This document shows, in pieces, positions 1 to 7,790 of a stretch of DNA of 64,000 nt. The stretch is from positions 6,318,001 through 6,382,000 of the forward strand of contig NC_013132.1 of the NCBI RefSeq assembly GCF_000024005.1. Reading direction: 5' to 3'. This DNA is from Chitinophaga pinensis DSM 2588 (GTDB lineage: Bacteria > Bacteroidota > Bacteroidia > Chitinophagales > Chitinophagaceae). Position 1 is the stretch's first letter. Every line of letters starts with the position of its first letter. Under the pieces are notes generated by a model. It was not told where the DNA came from. It saw nothing but the letters and a program-made list of their open reading frames with translations, and made no database searches. Made by a program: the position numbers and the translations under genes.

Positions 1-2
1 GT

Positions 3-185
3 ACTTTATCTAAAAAGGTGTTCAAGATCAGTGAAAAGGCCTATAAACCGGGAGTGCAGGTCGAAATTATACGTAAACAGTCCTTCCGGCTGATCACAAC
101 ACGGGTATTCTACCCCGGCAAACACCAGCTTTCTATCATCATCAACGGAGAAGAACAACCCGCCAGAAGCTTTGAGCTGATCTAG
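3..185 (+). CDS. C-terminal end of a probable DNA alkylation repair enzyme (AlkD-like), cut by window edge
   Basis: An open frame runs from the left edge to TAG at 183-185 and gives the last 60 residues of a protein. The text contains KKVFKISE, a KPGVQVEIIRKQSFR stretch, TTRVFYPGKHQL and a final NGEEQPARSFELI. This resembles the beta-rich C-terminal extension of Bacteroidota DNA alkylation repair (HEAT-repeat) proteins, where a KVFK...RRYYPGxH...NG pattern is typical. The HEAT repeats that bind DNA lie outside the window, so the assignment rests on recalled resemblance of the tail only. The next likely start (329) is 143 bases downstream, so the gene probably ends its transcription unit here. 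Confidence 0.55.
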   Translation, partial: TLSKKVFKISEKAYKPGVQVEIIRKQSFRLITTRVFYPGKHQLSIIINGEEQPARSFELI

Positions 186-328
186 TGCAGCATCAGATGT
201 CTGGCAAAGCTTTCTTGTACCTGCATAATGGCCAAATATGTCCGGAATACCCCCCGATTTTGGCAATTATGCACTGCAGATTATTCCCCTTAGCGGCAGA
301 CATTTGTAGTACACTAAACCTCAAAGAC

Positions 329-1102
329 ATGAAAGCGTCCAATACTGATCAGGCCCTTGAGCTGGAACACCCTGTAGTCAATGAAACAGAATGGATAAGC
401 GCCCGTAAGGAACTTTTGAAAAAGGAAAAGGAATTAACCCATCTGCGTGATGAAATAAGCAGACTACGCCGTGAGTTGCCCTGGCAGAAAGTAGAAAAAA
501 ACTACATTTTTGAAGGTCCGGATGGCCCGGTGTCATTATCTGACCTCTTTGAAGAAAAAAGCCAGCTGATCGTACAGCATTTCATGCTGGGGCCAGGATG
601 GAAGGAAGGTTGTGTCGGTTGTTCCTTTATGGCGGACAATGTAGACAGCGGACTGGTGCACCTGGTAAATCATGATGTGGCTTATGTGGCTATCTCCCGC
701 GCTCCCTACAACGAGATTGTTCCATTTAAACAACGAATGGGCTGGTCTTTCAAATGGGTGTCTTCCAACAAGAACGACTTTAATTTCGACTATAATGTGT
801 CCGCGACAGAAGAAGAGATCGCAAAAAACGAAATGACATACAATTTCGAACGGGTACCTGTATCGGAAAAGGAGTTGCCTGGTATGAGCGTATTCTATAA
901 AGATGAAAACGGAGACATCTACCATACTTATTCTACTTATGCCCGTGGCGCTGAAACAGTGCTCAATACCTATAATCTGCTCGATATAACGCCTAAAGGA
1001 CGCAATGAGCGGGATGGCGAAGGTAATCTGACTGACTGGGTAAGACACCACGATAAATATCAAAACAAGATGCCGGAAGCACATAGTTGCTGTAGTCATT
1101 AA
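329..1102 (+). CDS. DUF899 family thioredoxin-like protein
   Basis: The predicted protein has 257 residues from ATG 329. The frame is open back to 185, but the upstream part reads like untranslated sequence and the protein proper begins MKASNTDQ. A helical, charged N-terminus (about residues 20-55) is followed by the DUF899 core: PGWKEGCVGCSFMADN, VAISRAPYNEI, MGWSFKWVSS and DFNFDYNVS. DUF899 is a thioredoxin-fold family in which GCxxCS replaces the classical CxxC; the substrate is not established. The tail ends HSCCSH, a thiol-rich end that could bind metal. The following small membrane gene starts 11 bases after the stop and also carries CC and CPFC motifs, so the two probably form a thiol or metal related operon. 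Confidence 0.85.
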   Translation: MKASNTDQALELEHPVVNETEWISARKELLKKEKELTHLRDEISRLRRELPWQKVEKNYIFEGPDGPVSLSDLFEEKSQLIVQHFMLGPGWKEGCVGCSFMADNVDSGLVHLVNHDVAYVAISRAPYNEIVPFKQRMGWSFKWVSSNKNDFNFDYNVSATEEEIAKNEMTYNFERVPVSEKELPGMSVFYKDENGDIYHTYSTYARGAETVLNTYNLLDITPKGRNERDGEGNLTDWVRHHDKYQNKMPEAHSCCSH

Positions 1103-1113
1103 ACTTTGATATC

Positions 1114-1542
1114 ATGCGTGCATTTCATTGTTGCGGGGAACATACCTCTTCGGATGTTCCCTGCACTATACAACAGGACCACGGAGGAGATAAAATGCCT
1201 GTAAAAACAACGCCTCCACAAAATATCTTCAAAAGAGGGATCCGGTTCATTAAACCCCTGTTACCAGCCTTTCTGCTTGCGATCATCCCTAAATGCCCAT
1301 TTTGTCTGGCCGCTTATGTGGCGCTGGGTACGGGTGTTGGTCTGTCGGTAACCAGCGCCCGCTGGCTGCATATCACCCTGCTAGGCGCAGCGATCATACC
1401 ATTGTCCCTGTTTGCTGCCATCAGGATTGGCAATTATCTCTATAAAGACCACCTGGCTGCTTCCATACTACGGCAACAGCAGCTATTGTTTATCAGCCTG
1501 TTGGGCATGTTAATCGGCTGTAGTTTATTATGGCTGTTCTGA
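1114..1542 (+). CDS. Small membrane protein with a CPFC motif
   Basis: This 142-residue protein is mostly hydrophobic. It has about three transmembrane segments, at roughly residues 45-70, 80-105 and 122-142. The first carries IPKCPFCLAAYVALGTGVG, a conserved-looking KCPxCLAAY signature within the membrane, which recalls small Bacteroidota membrane proteins of unknown function. The N-terminal 27 residues contain HCCGEH and a single Cys. Two starts are possible: ATG 1114, 11 bases after the DUF899 stop, or ATG 1195, which has an unusually good GGAGG seven bases upstream and would give 115 residues. I keep the longer form because the CC motif echoes the CC tail of the neighbour. A role in metal or thiol handling is inferred only. 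Confidence 0.6.
   Translation: MRAFHCCGEHTSSDVPCTIQQDHGGDKMPVKTTPPQNIFKRGIRFIKPLLPAFLLAIIPKCPFCLAAYVALGTGVGLSVTSARWLHITLLGAAIIPLSLFAAIRIGNYLYKDHLAASILRQQQLLFISLLGMLIGCSLLWLF
1183..1190 (+). promoter_or_regulatory. Shine-Dalgarno-like GGAGGAGA before internal ATG 1195
   Basis: A purine stretch matching the anti-Shine-Dalgarno sequence sits at standard spacing before ATG 1195. Strong sites of this kind are rare in Bacteroidota, so it suggests that the CPFC membrane protein may start here instead of at 1114, or have two starts. Confidence 0.4.
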
Positions 1543-1556
1543 GTCAGGGATTTTGC

Positions 1557-1564
1557 TACCTTTG
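1557..1564 (+). promoter_or_regulatory. Bacteroidota-type -7 element TACCTTTG
   Basis: TACCTTTG matches the TAnnTTTG -7 consensus of the Bacteroidota primary sigma factor and lies 22 bases before ATG 1587. No clear TTTG -33 element is seen at the usual spacing, so the call rests on the -7 box alone. Confidence 0.4.
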
Positions 1565-1586
1565 GGCAACTGAGCCCTGATATTTG

Positions 1587-2222
1587 ATGAAATACCTATA
1601 CCTTTTTATACTAGTCGTGTTGTTGTGCAATTGCCGTACCGCACAATCTTCCCGCTCCTCCGCTACTTCTTCCGATACATTGGTACGTATTACGGCCTGG
1701 GGGTACCCTGATGGTGACTTCGCGGAAGCCAGGTATGAACTGTCGAGAAAATGGGGATTCTACTATGACCCGGTAGGCAACTGCACCCTGGACCAGGCAG
1801 CCATTGATTCATTGACACGGTTAAACGAAATTGCTACCCGTCCACTCATTAAAAAATACGGCAAAAACTGGGCAGTCAAATTCAACCGGGAGATGTGTAT
1901 CATGGGCGCCAGTCCACAAACAATGTATATACTCTCCATACTTAGTTTGATGGAAACCTGGGATGTAACGAAGGCATTCGGGGCACGGGGCGATACTGTC
2001 TTCTACCATTTTACACCCACCCGACAGAAAGGGATTTACCATGCTGACGCGATGAGATGGACACAAAATAACGGTGTGAAAGAATGGGGCTCACTAATGA
2101 GATATAGGATTGACAACAGTACATTCAACGTGAAACTGATCAGTAAGCGATTTATAAGAGAAGATACTGTCAGATCACCGCTTTATTACGCAGACGCCAG
2201 TTTAATGCTTCAACAGAGATAA
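1587..2222 (+). CDS. Putative secreted protein or lipoprotein of unknown function
   Basis: The protein has 211 residues from ATG 1587; an in-frame TTG lies directly before it. The N-terminus is a clear export signal (MKYLYLFILVVLLCNC) followed by a Ser/Thr-rich linker. LLCNC is an imperfect lipobox, so lipidation is uncertain. The mature part has WGYPDGDFAEARYELSRKWGF and an NCTLDQAAIDSLTRLNE stretch. I do not recognise a family. The stop is 7 bases before the first of three tandem membrane-protein genes, so it is probably co-transcribed with at least the first. A candidate -7 box precedes it at 1557. Confidence 0.6.
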   Translation: MKYLYLFILVVLLCNCRTAQSSRSSATSSDTLVRITAWGYPDGDFAEARYELSRKWGFYYDPVGNCTLDQAAIDSLTRLNEIATRPLIKKYGKNWAVKFNREMCIMGASPQTMYILSILSLMETWDVTKAFGARGDTVFYHFTPTRQKGIYHADAMRWTQNNGVKEWGSLMRYRIDNSTFNVKLISKRFIREDTVRSPLYYADASLMLQQR

Positions 2223-2229
2223 ATAAGCG

Positions 2230-3171
2230 ATGCAAAGGAATACAACTGCACTTACAACAACGGAGATCGAATTATTGGAGGAACTTCATGCCAGGGAACA
2301 AAGTATTGGGAAAACAAGACTCAAATTTGGTTTGATATTGCTGCTGGCAGCTGTACTGATCACCATATCGGGCTGGTATGATATCAATGTACGTTCTGTA
2401 GGAATGCTGTTATTGATCCCTGGTTTATTTTTCACGATCTTCGCCATCATAAAGCGGCGAAAAAGCAAACAATACAGCCTCTCACAGCACAATACCAAAC
2501 AGGAAGTGTCAGGTATATTAGTGTACGCTGAGCTGGTCAGCCATGGTGTCATCTGCTATACCTTCAGAGATTGCCAGGTAGAACTTTACATCCCTACCAC
2601 AAATAGCCTTAACAGATATGAGTCTTTCAGCTATAAAAGTCTGATTGATAAAGCGGATATACTGACAGGGACATCTGTAACCCTGTCCTACTTAACACTC
2701 AGACCTGGCGTTAATATTTTACTGGATATCCATTATGACGAATACAGTCATGTTGAATCCCTTATTCCTGTTAATGCAACAGACATTGAAAAATTTGAGG
2801 GCATAAACTATAAAAACACCTGGATTTGCCTGGGAACTGCTACTGTAATAACAATATTATGGGGTCTCGATACAGGGTTTAGTGCAGGAAGAACTTTGCT
2901 GATCTTTCTCTTTTTTATTGCTATCATACCTGTGATGTTTTATTCCAATTCGAAGAAAAAGCTGGCACGGAACAAACTGGTTATACGTACAACAGTTACC
3001 GAAGTACTACACCTGTTATCTGAAGATGAATTTATTTATTACCGGCTGGCAGATGGTACGCTATTTCATGTATCGAACAGAAAATATGATCCGGGAGATA
3101 GGATAGAAATACAGATCGTGGAGAACAGTCAGGGCGGTAAGGAGACATTTATAAGAGAGATAACGATATAA
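2230..3171 (+). CDS. Uncharacterised four-TM membrane protein, paralogue 1 of 3
   Basis: The 313-residue protein has two hydrophobic hairpins, at about residues 33-72 and 197-240, separating a soluble middle region (about 90-190) from a C-terminal domain (about 245-313). The C-terminal domain reads YYRLADGTLFHVSNRKYDPGD, then a beta-rich end. The middle region has a CYTFRDCQVELYIPT stretch and later LRPGVNILLDIHYDEY. The same layout and motifs recur in the next two genes, so the three arose by tandem duplication. It starts 7 bases after the putative lipoprotein stop. No enzyme motif is visible and the family is not known to me. Confidence 0.7.
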   Translation: MQRNTTALTTTEIELLEELHAREQSIGKTRLKFGLILLLAAVLITISGWYDINVRSVGMLLLIPGLFFTIFAIIKRRKSKQYSLSQHNTKQEVSGILVYAELVSHGVICYTFRDCQVELYIPTTNSLNRYESFSYKSLIDKADILTGTSVTLSYLTLRPGVNILLDIHYDEYSHVESLIPVNATDIEKFEGINYKNTWICLGTATVITILWGLDTGFSAGRTLLIFLFFIAIIPVMFYSNSKKKLARNKLVIRTTVTEVLHLLSEDEFIYYRLADGTLFHVSNRKYDPGDRIEIQIVENSQGGKETFIREITI

Positions 3172-3216
3172 GGGATGATAATCCCGGATGGCATACACCA
3201 CTATTAAAAAATGATC

Positions 3217-3227
3217 TTTATCTTTCC
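3217..3227 (+). promoter_or_regulatory. TTTATCTTTCC motif, possible -7 region before paralogue 2
   Basis: TTTATCTTTCC contains TATCTTTC, one base off the TAnnTTTG -7 consensus. The identical 11-mer occurs at 4301-4311 before paralogue 3, about 40-58 bases ahead of the start codon in both cases. This suggests that each duplicated gene kept its own promoter. Confidence 0.35.
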
Positions 3228-3284
3228 CTTATAACAGTTTAAATACCAGGGGTTGTTTTCTGGTTTTATCTCATTTGAAATACT

Positions 3285-4253
3285 ATGACGCATACGCAGG
3301 CTTTATCACAAAAATCCCTTTCATTGCTACAATCCATAAGGAATAACGAGCGCAGGGCTTTAGGCAAGGATCTTATACATTCAATTATTTTTATCCTGCT
3401 GGGAACAGGATTGGTCTGGCTAACCAGGGGATCACACCTAAAGAAACACGATATGGCAGGCGTATTGCTCCTGGGCGCAGGACTACTTTTCTTTGTAAAA
3501 ACGATGGTGCTGATAGTGTGGAATGTCCTGAATCCCGGTGCAAACAAACATCCAGACGCAGCGTCAACTATTCAGGAACCGTTGATGCGTATTGAAGTTA
3601 TTGACAAAAAGTGCATACGCTATCACTTTCCCAGTCAACAGATTGATCTGCATATCCCTTGTGGTAAAACTTATCATACTGTTCATTATGACAGGAGGCT
3701 CTATGAGGCGGAATCGCTTATCAACACACCTGTAAAACTGACTTATACCACCTATCCTTCGGGCGTTCATGTACTTCTTGATCTCGTATACGATCAATAC
3801 CTGCCTAATACTTCCGTTGCACCGTTAACGGAAAAAGACAGGAAAAATCTATTGACGTGGGTTAACCTGGGCTTTGGCCTCTTCTGGGGCTTCCTGTTGC
3901 TGGTTACATTCACCGGTATAGCAGCATCCCGCTTCGATTCGCAGACAATCTTTGTCATGCTGGCTATTGTAGTACCCATTACGCTACTGTCTTATGCCAT
4001 CTGGTATTTTCAGAGACGTCCCGTCACACAGGCAAAAAATAAGAACATTATCACCACGACTATCAGTGAAAAAATAACTGTATTGGAACCCCACATAAAA
4101 TCCAATAAACACGATACTTATTACAGACTTGCCGACGGACATATCTTCTACACGAATGATAAACGGTTTAAACCTGGCGATACCGTTATCGTAACATTCA
4201 TGCAGCATAAAAATGGTAACAACGATCGCCTGATAAGCATTTCAAGAAAATAA
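3285..4253 (+). CDS. Uncharacterised four-TM membrane protein, paralogue 2 of 3
   Basis: This 322-residue protein is the second tandem copy. It has an N-terminal TM hairpin at about residues 28-85 and a second at about 190-240. The middle soluble part contains IRYHFPSQQIDLHIPCG and YPSGVHVLLDLVYDQYLP, matching the equivalent parts of the flanking copies. The C-terminal domain reads YYRLADGHIFYTNDKRFKPGD. Separation from paralogue 1 is 113 bases and holds a candidate promoter. The copies are strongly diverged outside the shared motifs, so the duplication is old. Function is unknown. Confidence 0.7.
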   Translation: MTHTQALSQKSLSLLQSIRNNERRALGKDLIHSIIFILLGTGLVWLTRGSHLKKHDMAGVLLLGAGLLFFVKTMVLIVWNVLNPGANKHPDAASTIQEPLMRIEVIDKKCIRYHFPSQQIDLHIPCGKTYHTVHYDRRLYEAESLINTPVKLTYTTYPSGVHVLLDLVYDQYLPNTSVAPLTEKDRKNLLTWVNLGFGLFWGFLLLVTFTGIAASRFDSQTIFVMLAIVVPITLLSYAIWYFQRRPVTQAKNKNIITTTISEKITVLEPHIKSNKHDTYYRLADGHIFYTNDKRFKPGDTVIVTFMQHKNGNNDRLISISRK

Positions 4254-4300
4254 GCTAATTTCTTCCATATATGATCAGTGTGTCCATTTGCCGGATAATA

Positions 4301-4311
4301 TTTATCTTTCC
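4301..4311 (+). promoter_or_regulatory. TTTATCTTTCC motif, possible -7 region before paralogue 3
   Basis: Second copy of the 11-mer also present before paralogue 2 (3217-3227). It lies 40 bases before ATG 4351. Confidence 0.35.
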
Positions 4312-4350
4312 GGTCTGACGAATCATTAAGTATAGCCCATATCATAACCA

Positions 4351-5325
4351 ATGCAAACAACAACCCTTCTAACAGACCGGGACATTAAAATACTGAAAGA
4401 CCTCAAGCAACCCGATGGTGTATCTATAAAAGCTTTACTGATAATGGGCGTAGCCCTGTTCATAATGGGTATAGCTATCTGTATCATTTCCATTTCAGAA
4501 GAATTCCTGATCATACTGGGATTGATTGTGCTGCTGATGGGAGCAGGTATTACCTTCGCAGGTGCGCGGATGCGATGGAAGACAAACACCTATTTCGCCA
4601 ATCCGCCACATGGCAATATGAAGCAGGTAGTGAATGACCAACTCTTGCGCGTAGAACTCATTAATAAAAAAGTACTCCGTTATTGTTTTAACGGCTATGA
4701 GCTGGAGCTTTATGTGGCCAGTGGCATAGGCCACCATCCAGCCAGCTTCCGGCACAAACGTCCAATCGATGAAGTCAGGACACTACGTAATACACCTGTT
4801 CAATTATCCTATGTGGAGTATATACCAGGAGAAAAGGTCTTATTAGATATCGCTTACAGGCAATATAACAGCTATTCGGAGACGGTTTTACCGATCACCG
4901 AGGAAGACCGGAAAAAGAGTCTGAGCGGCAATGCCGGTGCCGCCGGCTGTATTCTTGGAATAGCGGTATTTCTTGGTATTGTGTTTGGCTTTATGACAGG
5001 CTTTGATAGTAAAACGTTTCCGCTCATTCTCATTTTCGGCGTGGGACCTATGATCGCAATTGGCTTTGGGGTAATCTCCTACATGAGCTGGAAAGCCAGG
5101 CAGGCGACGAATAAAATAACCATCCGAACAACGATCACGGAAGTGGTGGTGTTCTGGATAAGAAGCGGGAAATCGAGTAGTAAGGATACCTTCTACAGAC
5201 TGGGAGACGGTACGCTGGTACATATTACCAATATGCCGTTTCAACCTGGCGACAATGTATTGATACAGTTCCTGCAAAACAACAATGGCACACGGGGATT
5301 TGTGATTGAAATGATTAAGATCTGA
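4351..5325 (+). CDS. Uncharacterised four-TM membrane protein, paralogue 3 of 3
   Basis: This 324-residue third copy has TM hairpins at about residues 27-70 and 195-245. The soluble middle has LRYCFNGYELELYVASG and IPGEKVLLDIAYRQYN, aligned with the other two copies. The C-terminus reads FYRLGDGTLVHITNMPFQPGD. The conserved [YF]YRL[AG]DG...PGD segment is the best family signature across the trio. A strong bidirectional hairpin terminator follows at 5345-5382, closing the rightward unit that starts near 1587. No known domain is recognised. Confidence 0.7.
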   Translation: MQTTTLLTDRDIKILKDLKQPDGVSIKALLIMGVALFIMGIAICIISISEEFLIILGLIVLLMGAGITFAGARMRWKTNTYFANPPHGNMKQVVNDQLLRVELINKKVLRYCFNGYELELYVASGIGHHPASFRHKRPIDEVRTLRNTPVQLSYVEYIPGEKVLLDIAYRQYNSYSETVLPITEEDRKKSLSGNAGAAGCILGIAVFLGIVFGFMTGFDSKTFPLILIFGVGPMIAIGFGVISYMSWKARQATNKITIRTTITEVVVFWIRSGKSSSKDTFYRLGDGTLVHITNMPFQPGDNVLIQFLQNNNGTRGFVIEMIKI

Positions 5326-5344
5326 TGTACCTCATTTCTACAAA

Positions 5345-5382
5345 TGATAAAAGGCCTTCCCCATGAGGAAGGCCTTTTATCA
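5345..5382. terminator. Bidirectional intrinsic terminator
   Basis: A perfect 16-bp stem (5345-5360 with 5367-5382) with a 6-base loop, A-rich on the left and T-rich on the right, lies between convergent genes ending at 5325 and 5396. It can end transcription from both sides. Confidence 0.9.
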
Positions 5383-5395
5383 TTTAGCAGCAATA

Positions 5396-7105
5396 TTATA
5401 TTTCACCTTTCTTCATCTGGCTAACCGCATAGTCCACTGCCCTGGCAGTAAGTGCCATATAAGTCAGTGATGGGTTCTGCGTAGAAGTAGAAGTCATACA
5501 AGCTCCATCGGTCACAAATACGTTATTCACGTCGTGCAACTGATTCCATTTATTGAGTACGGATGTCTTCGGATCTTTCCCCATGCGCGCACCACCCATT
5601 TCATGAATATCGAGCCCTGGCGCCTGTTTGGAATCGCCTGTACGGATATTGGTGAAACCGGCTTTGGTGTACATTTCAGTCATCTGCTCATGGAAGTCCT
5701 TCACCATCTTCTCATCGTTATCATCGTAGCCGATATTGACATGGATAACAGGCATCCCCCATTCATCCTTTTTATCTTTATCGAGGGTCAGCTGACTGAT
5801 CTCTTTCGGGATGGTTTCACCCATCATATGAGATCCTACGTACCAGTTACCCATTTCTTCGTTGAACAGATTATCCTTCAGGCTCTTACCAATACCATCA
5901 TGGCTATTCCATTTACGGCGGCCAGTATCAAATCCGGCAGCATATCCACGCAGGAAGTCTGTCTCCTGTTTCTTCACGTTCCGGAAGCGGGGAATGTATG
6001 CGCTGGTAGGACGACGGCCATCGGTGGTAACGTCCATATGACCATCATGGTCTGCGTAAATGGTAGCGCGGTAGTTATGGAAAGCGAAGTATTTACCCAA
6101 TACCCCGCTGTCATTACCCAATCCATTCGGGAAACGGCTGGAAGTGGAATTGAGCAGGATCAGGTTTGAGTTGATCGCAGATGCGTTTACGAAGATGACA
6201 CGGGCATAGTACTCGGTCATTTCCTTGGTTTTCGCGTCTACCACACGCACGCCGGTTGCCTTACCTTTCTTTTCATCGTAGATAACAGAGTGTACAACGG
6301 AATGCGGGCGGAGTGTCAGATTACCCGTTTTTTCTGCCCATGGCAGTGTAGAGGAGTTACTGCTGAAATATCCGCCGAAGGGACATCCACGCTGACAAAG
6401 ATTTCTCTTCTGGCATTGTACCCTACCCTGTTCGATGTGGATTTGCTGCGGCTCGGAAAGATGCGCGCAGCGGCCATATATAACGTGACGATCTTTATAA
6501 TTGTCTTTTACAAACTTTTGAAAGTATTGCTCAACGGCAGTCAGCTCCATAGGTGGCAGGAATTCGCCATCAGGGAGGTTATCGATACCATCCTTATTAC
6601 CTGAAATACCTACAAATTTCTCTACGTAGCTATACCAGGGAGCGATATCTGCATAGCGGATCGGCCAGTCTACTGCGAAGCCGTCCCTTGCAGGCCCTTC
6701 GAAGTCATAGTCACTCCAGCGTTGTGTCTGTCTTGCCCAGAGCAATGATTTACCACCGACCTGGTATCCACGGATCCAGTCAAATGGTTTATCCTGCTCA
6801 TAAGGATGTTCTTTATCCTTTACAAAGAAATGCATCGCATCCTCTTTAAAGGCATAACAACGGCTTACGACAGGCGCTTCTTCCTTGATCGCTTCCGGTA
6901 TTTGTCCGCCGTGTGGAAATTCCCAGGGATATTTGTTTGTTGTGGGATAGTCTTTCAGGTGCTTTACGTCGCGGCCTCTTTCCAGTACCAGCGTTTTCAA
7001 ACCTTTCTCCGTGAACTCTTTTGCTGCCCATCCTCCACTGATACCTGATCCTATCACAATCGCATCAAATGTGCGGTCCTGAGCACTCGTATTAATATTC
7101 GCCAT
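5396..7105 (-). CDS. GMC family FAD-dependent oxidoreductase
   Basis: The 569-residue protein opens with an FAD-binding Rossmann motif, DAIVIGSGISGG (G19, G21, G24), followed by LVLERG at the end of the second strand. The C-terminal GMC domain has DIHEMGGARMG with the expected active-site His, then TDGACMTSTSTQNPSLTYMALT, the family's closing signature. Members of this branch oxidise sugars or sugar acids and pass electrons on; the substrate cannot be read from sequence. There is no signal peptide of its own. The gene lies directly downstream of a Tat-signal small subunit, with 12 bases between them. Such pairs are known, and the catalytic subunit is thought to be carried across the membrane with its partner. 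Confidence 0.9.
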   Translation of the reverse strand: MANINTSAQDRTFDAIVIGSGISGGWAAKEFTEKGLKTLVLERGRDVKHLKDYPTTNKYPWEFPHGGQIPEAIKEEAPVVSRCYAFKEDAMHFFVKDKEHPYEQDKPFDWIRGYQVGGKSLLWARQTQRWSDYDFEGPARDGFAVDWPIRYADIAPWYSYVEKFVGISGNKDGIDNLPDGEFLPPMELTAVEQYFQKFVKDNYKDRHVIYGRCAHLSEPQQIHIEQGRVQCQKRNLCQRGCPFGGYFSSNSSTLPWAEKTGNLTLRPHSVVHSVIYDEKKGKATGVRVVDAKTKEMTEYYARVIFVNASAINSNLILLNSTSSRFPNGLGNDSGVLGKYFAFHNYRATIYADHDGHMDVTTDGRRPTSAYIPRFRNVKKQETDFLRGYAAGFDTGRRKWNSHDGIGKSLKDNLFNEEMGNWYVGSHMMGETIPKEISQLTLDKDKKDEWGMPVIHVNIGYDDNDEKMVKDFHEQMTEMYTKAGFTNIRTGDSKQAPGLDIHEMGGARMGKDPKTSVLNKWNQLHDVNNVFVTDGACMTSTSTQNPSLTYMALTARAVDYAVSQMKKGEI

Positions 7106-7117
7106 AACTATTCTCTG

Positions 7118-7669
7118 TTAAGCAGTTCTTCTGCCGACTGGTTTTACAGGTACGCTTCCATGAAAACGGCCGGGAACCAGCTCGTATACCTGCACTTTAG
7201 TAAGATAAAATTCTGAATTGGTATAACCTCTGATGATCAGATTTTTGGTAGCGTGATAGAAATAAGCAGCGCCCCCTTCTTCTGCTTTGGATTTATCGAG
7301 TTGTTCCAAAAGGGCCGTCCTTGCTTCGGGAGTGCTTTTCTCGAATGATTTACCATTCTTTTTGTCACTCAGTTCAGCAAATGCCTTCATACCAGCTGTC
7401 CATTTCTGCTGGTCTTCCTTATTAAAGCAATCATCCACCATCGTCAGTGCAAACAAGTGCGCCTTGACGTCCTTCGCACCAGGTGTCGAAGTAGTGGGAA
7501 TTAATGTGTCTGCCAGCAATGCCAGCATATTCTCGCCCTCACCATCTACCGCTATATTCTTTAATGAAATAGAAGCTGGAGTCGTTTTCCGTACACAGGA
7601 CGGCAGGAACGCCAGACCAGCGGAGACGACCAGGACCTGTTTTAATGCGGTTCGTCTGTTTATAAGCAT
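7118..7669 (-). CDS. Gluconate 2-dehydrogenase subunit 3 family protein, Tat-type lipoprotein signal
   Basis: The 183-residue protein begins MLINRRTALKQVLVVSAG and continues to LPSC, giving both a twin-arginine motif and a lipobox (Cys at about 25). The rest matches the small gluconate 2-dehydrogenase subunit 3 family: ADTLIPTTSTPGAKD and a late TKNLIIRGYTNSEFYLTKV. In this family the small subunit accompanies the GMC flavoprotein encoded next to it. The pair would be exported folded by Tat and anchored to a membrane. Start ATG 7669 faces the carboxylesterase gene across a 121-base divergent region. Confidence 0.85.
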   Translation of the reverse strand: MLINRRTALKQVLVVSAGLAFLPSCVRKTTPASISLKNIAVDGEGENMLALLADTLIPTTSTPGAKDVKAHLFALTMVDDCFNKEDQQKWTAGMKAFAELSDKKNGKSFEKSTPEARTALLEQLDKSKAEEGGAAYFYHATKNLIIRGYTNSEFYLTKVQVYELVPGRFHGSVPVKPVGRRTA

Positions 7670-7790
7670 GAAAAGGTTTTTACATAACTGGCGATAAGGT
7701 ATACGTAATAATTAATATTTCCAAGCCAATTGTTTGATAATTTTCGATGTAGTAAATTGAGGTATTCTACATTATAATAATATACATGTT

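Noticed and set aside
185..328. Upstream extension of the DUF899 frame
   Set aside because: The 48 extra codons overlap the previous stop by one base and read unlike the family N-terminus; ATG 329 is preferred.
5534..6169. 211-codon plus-strand frame inside the GMC gene
   Set aside because: It is antisense to a clear oxidoreductase with full motifs; no coding signature.
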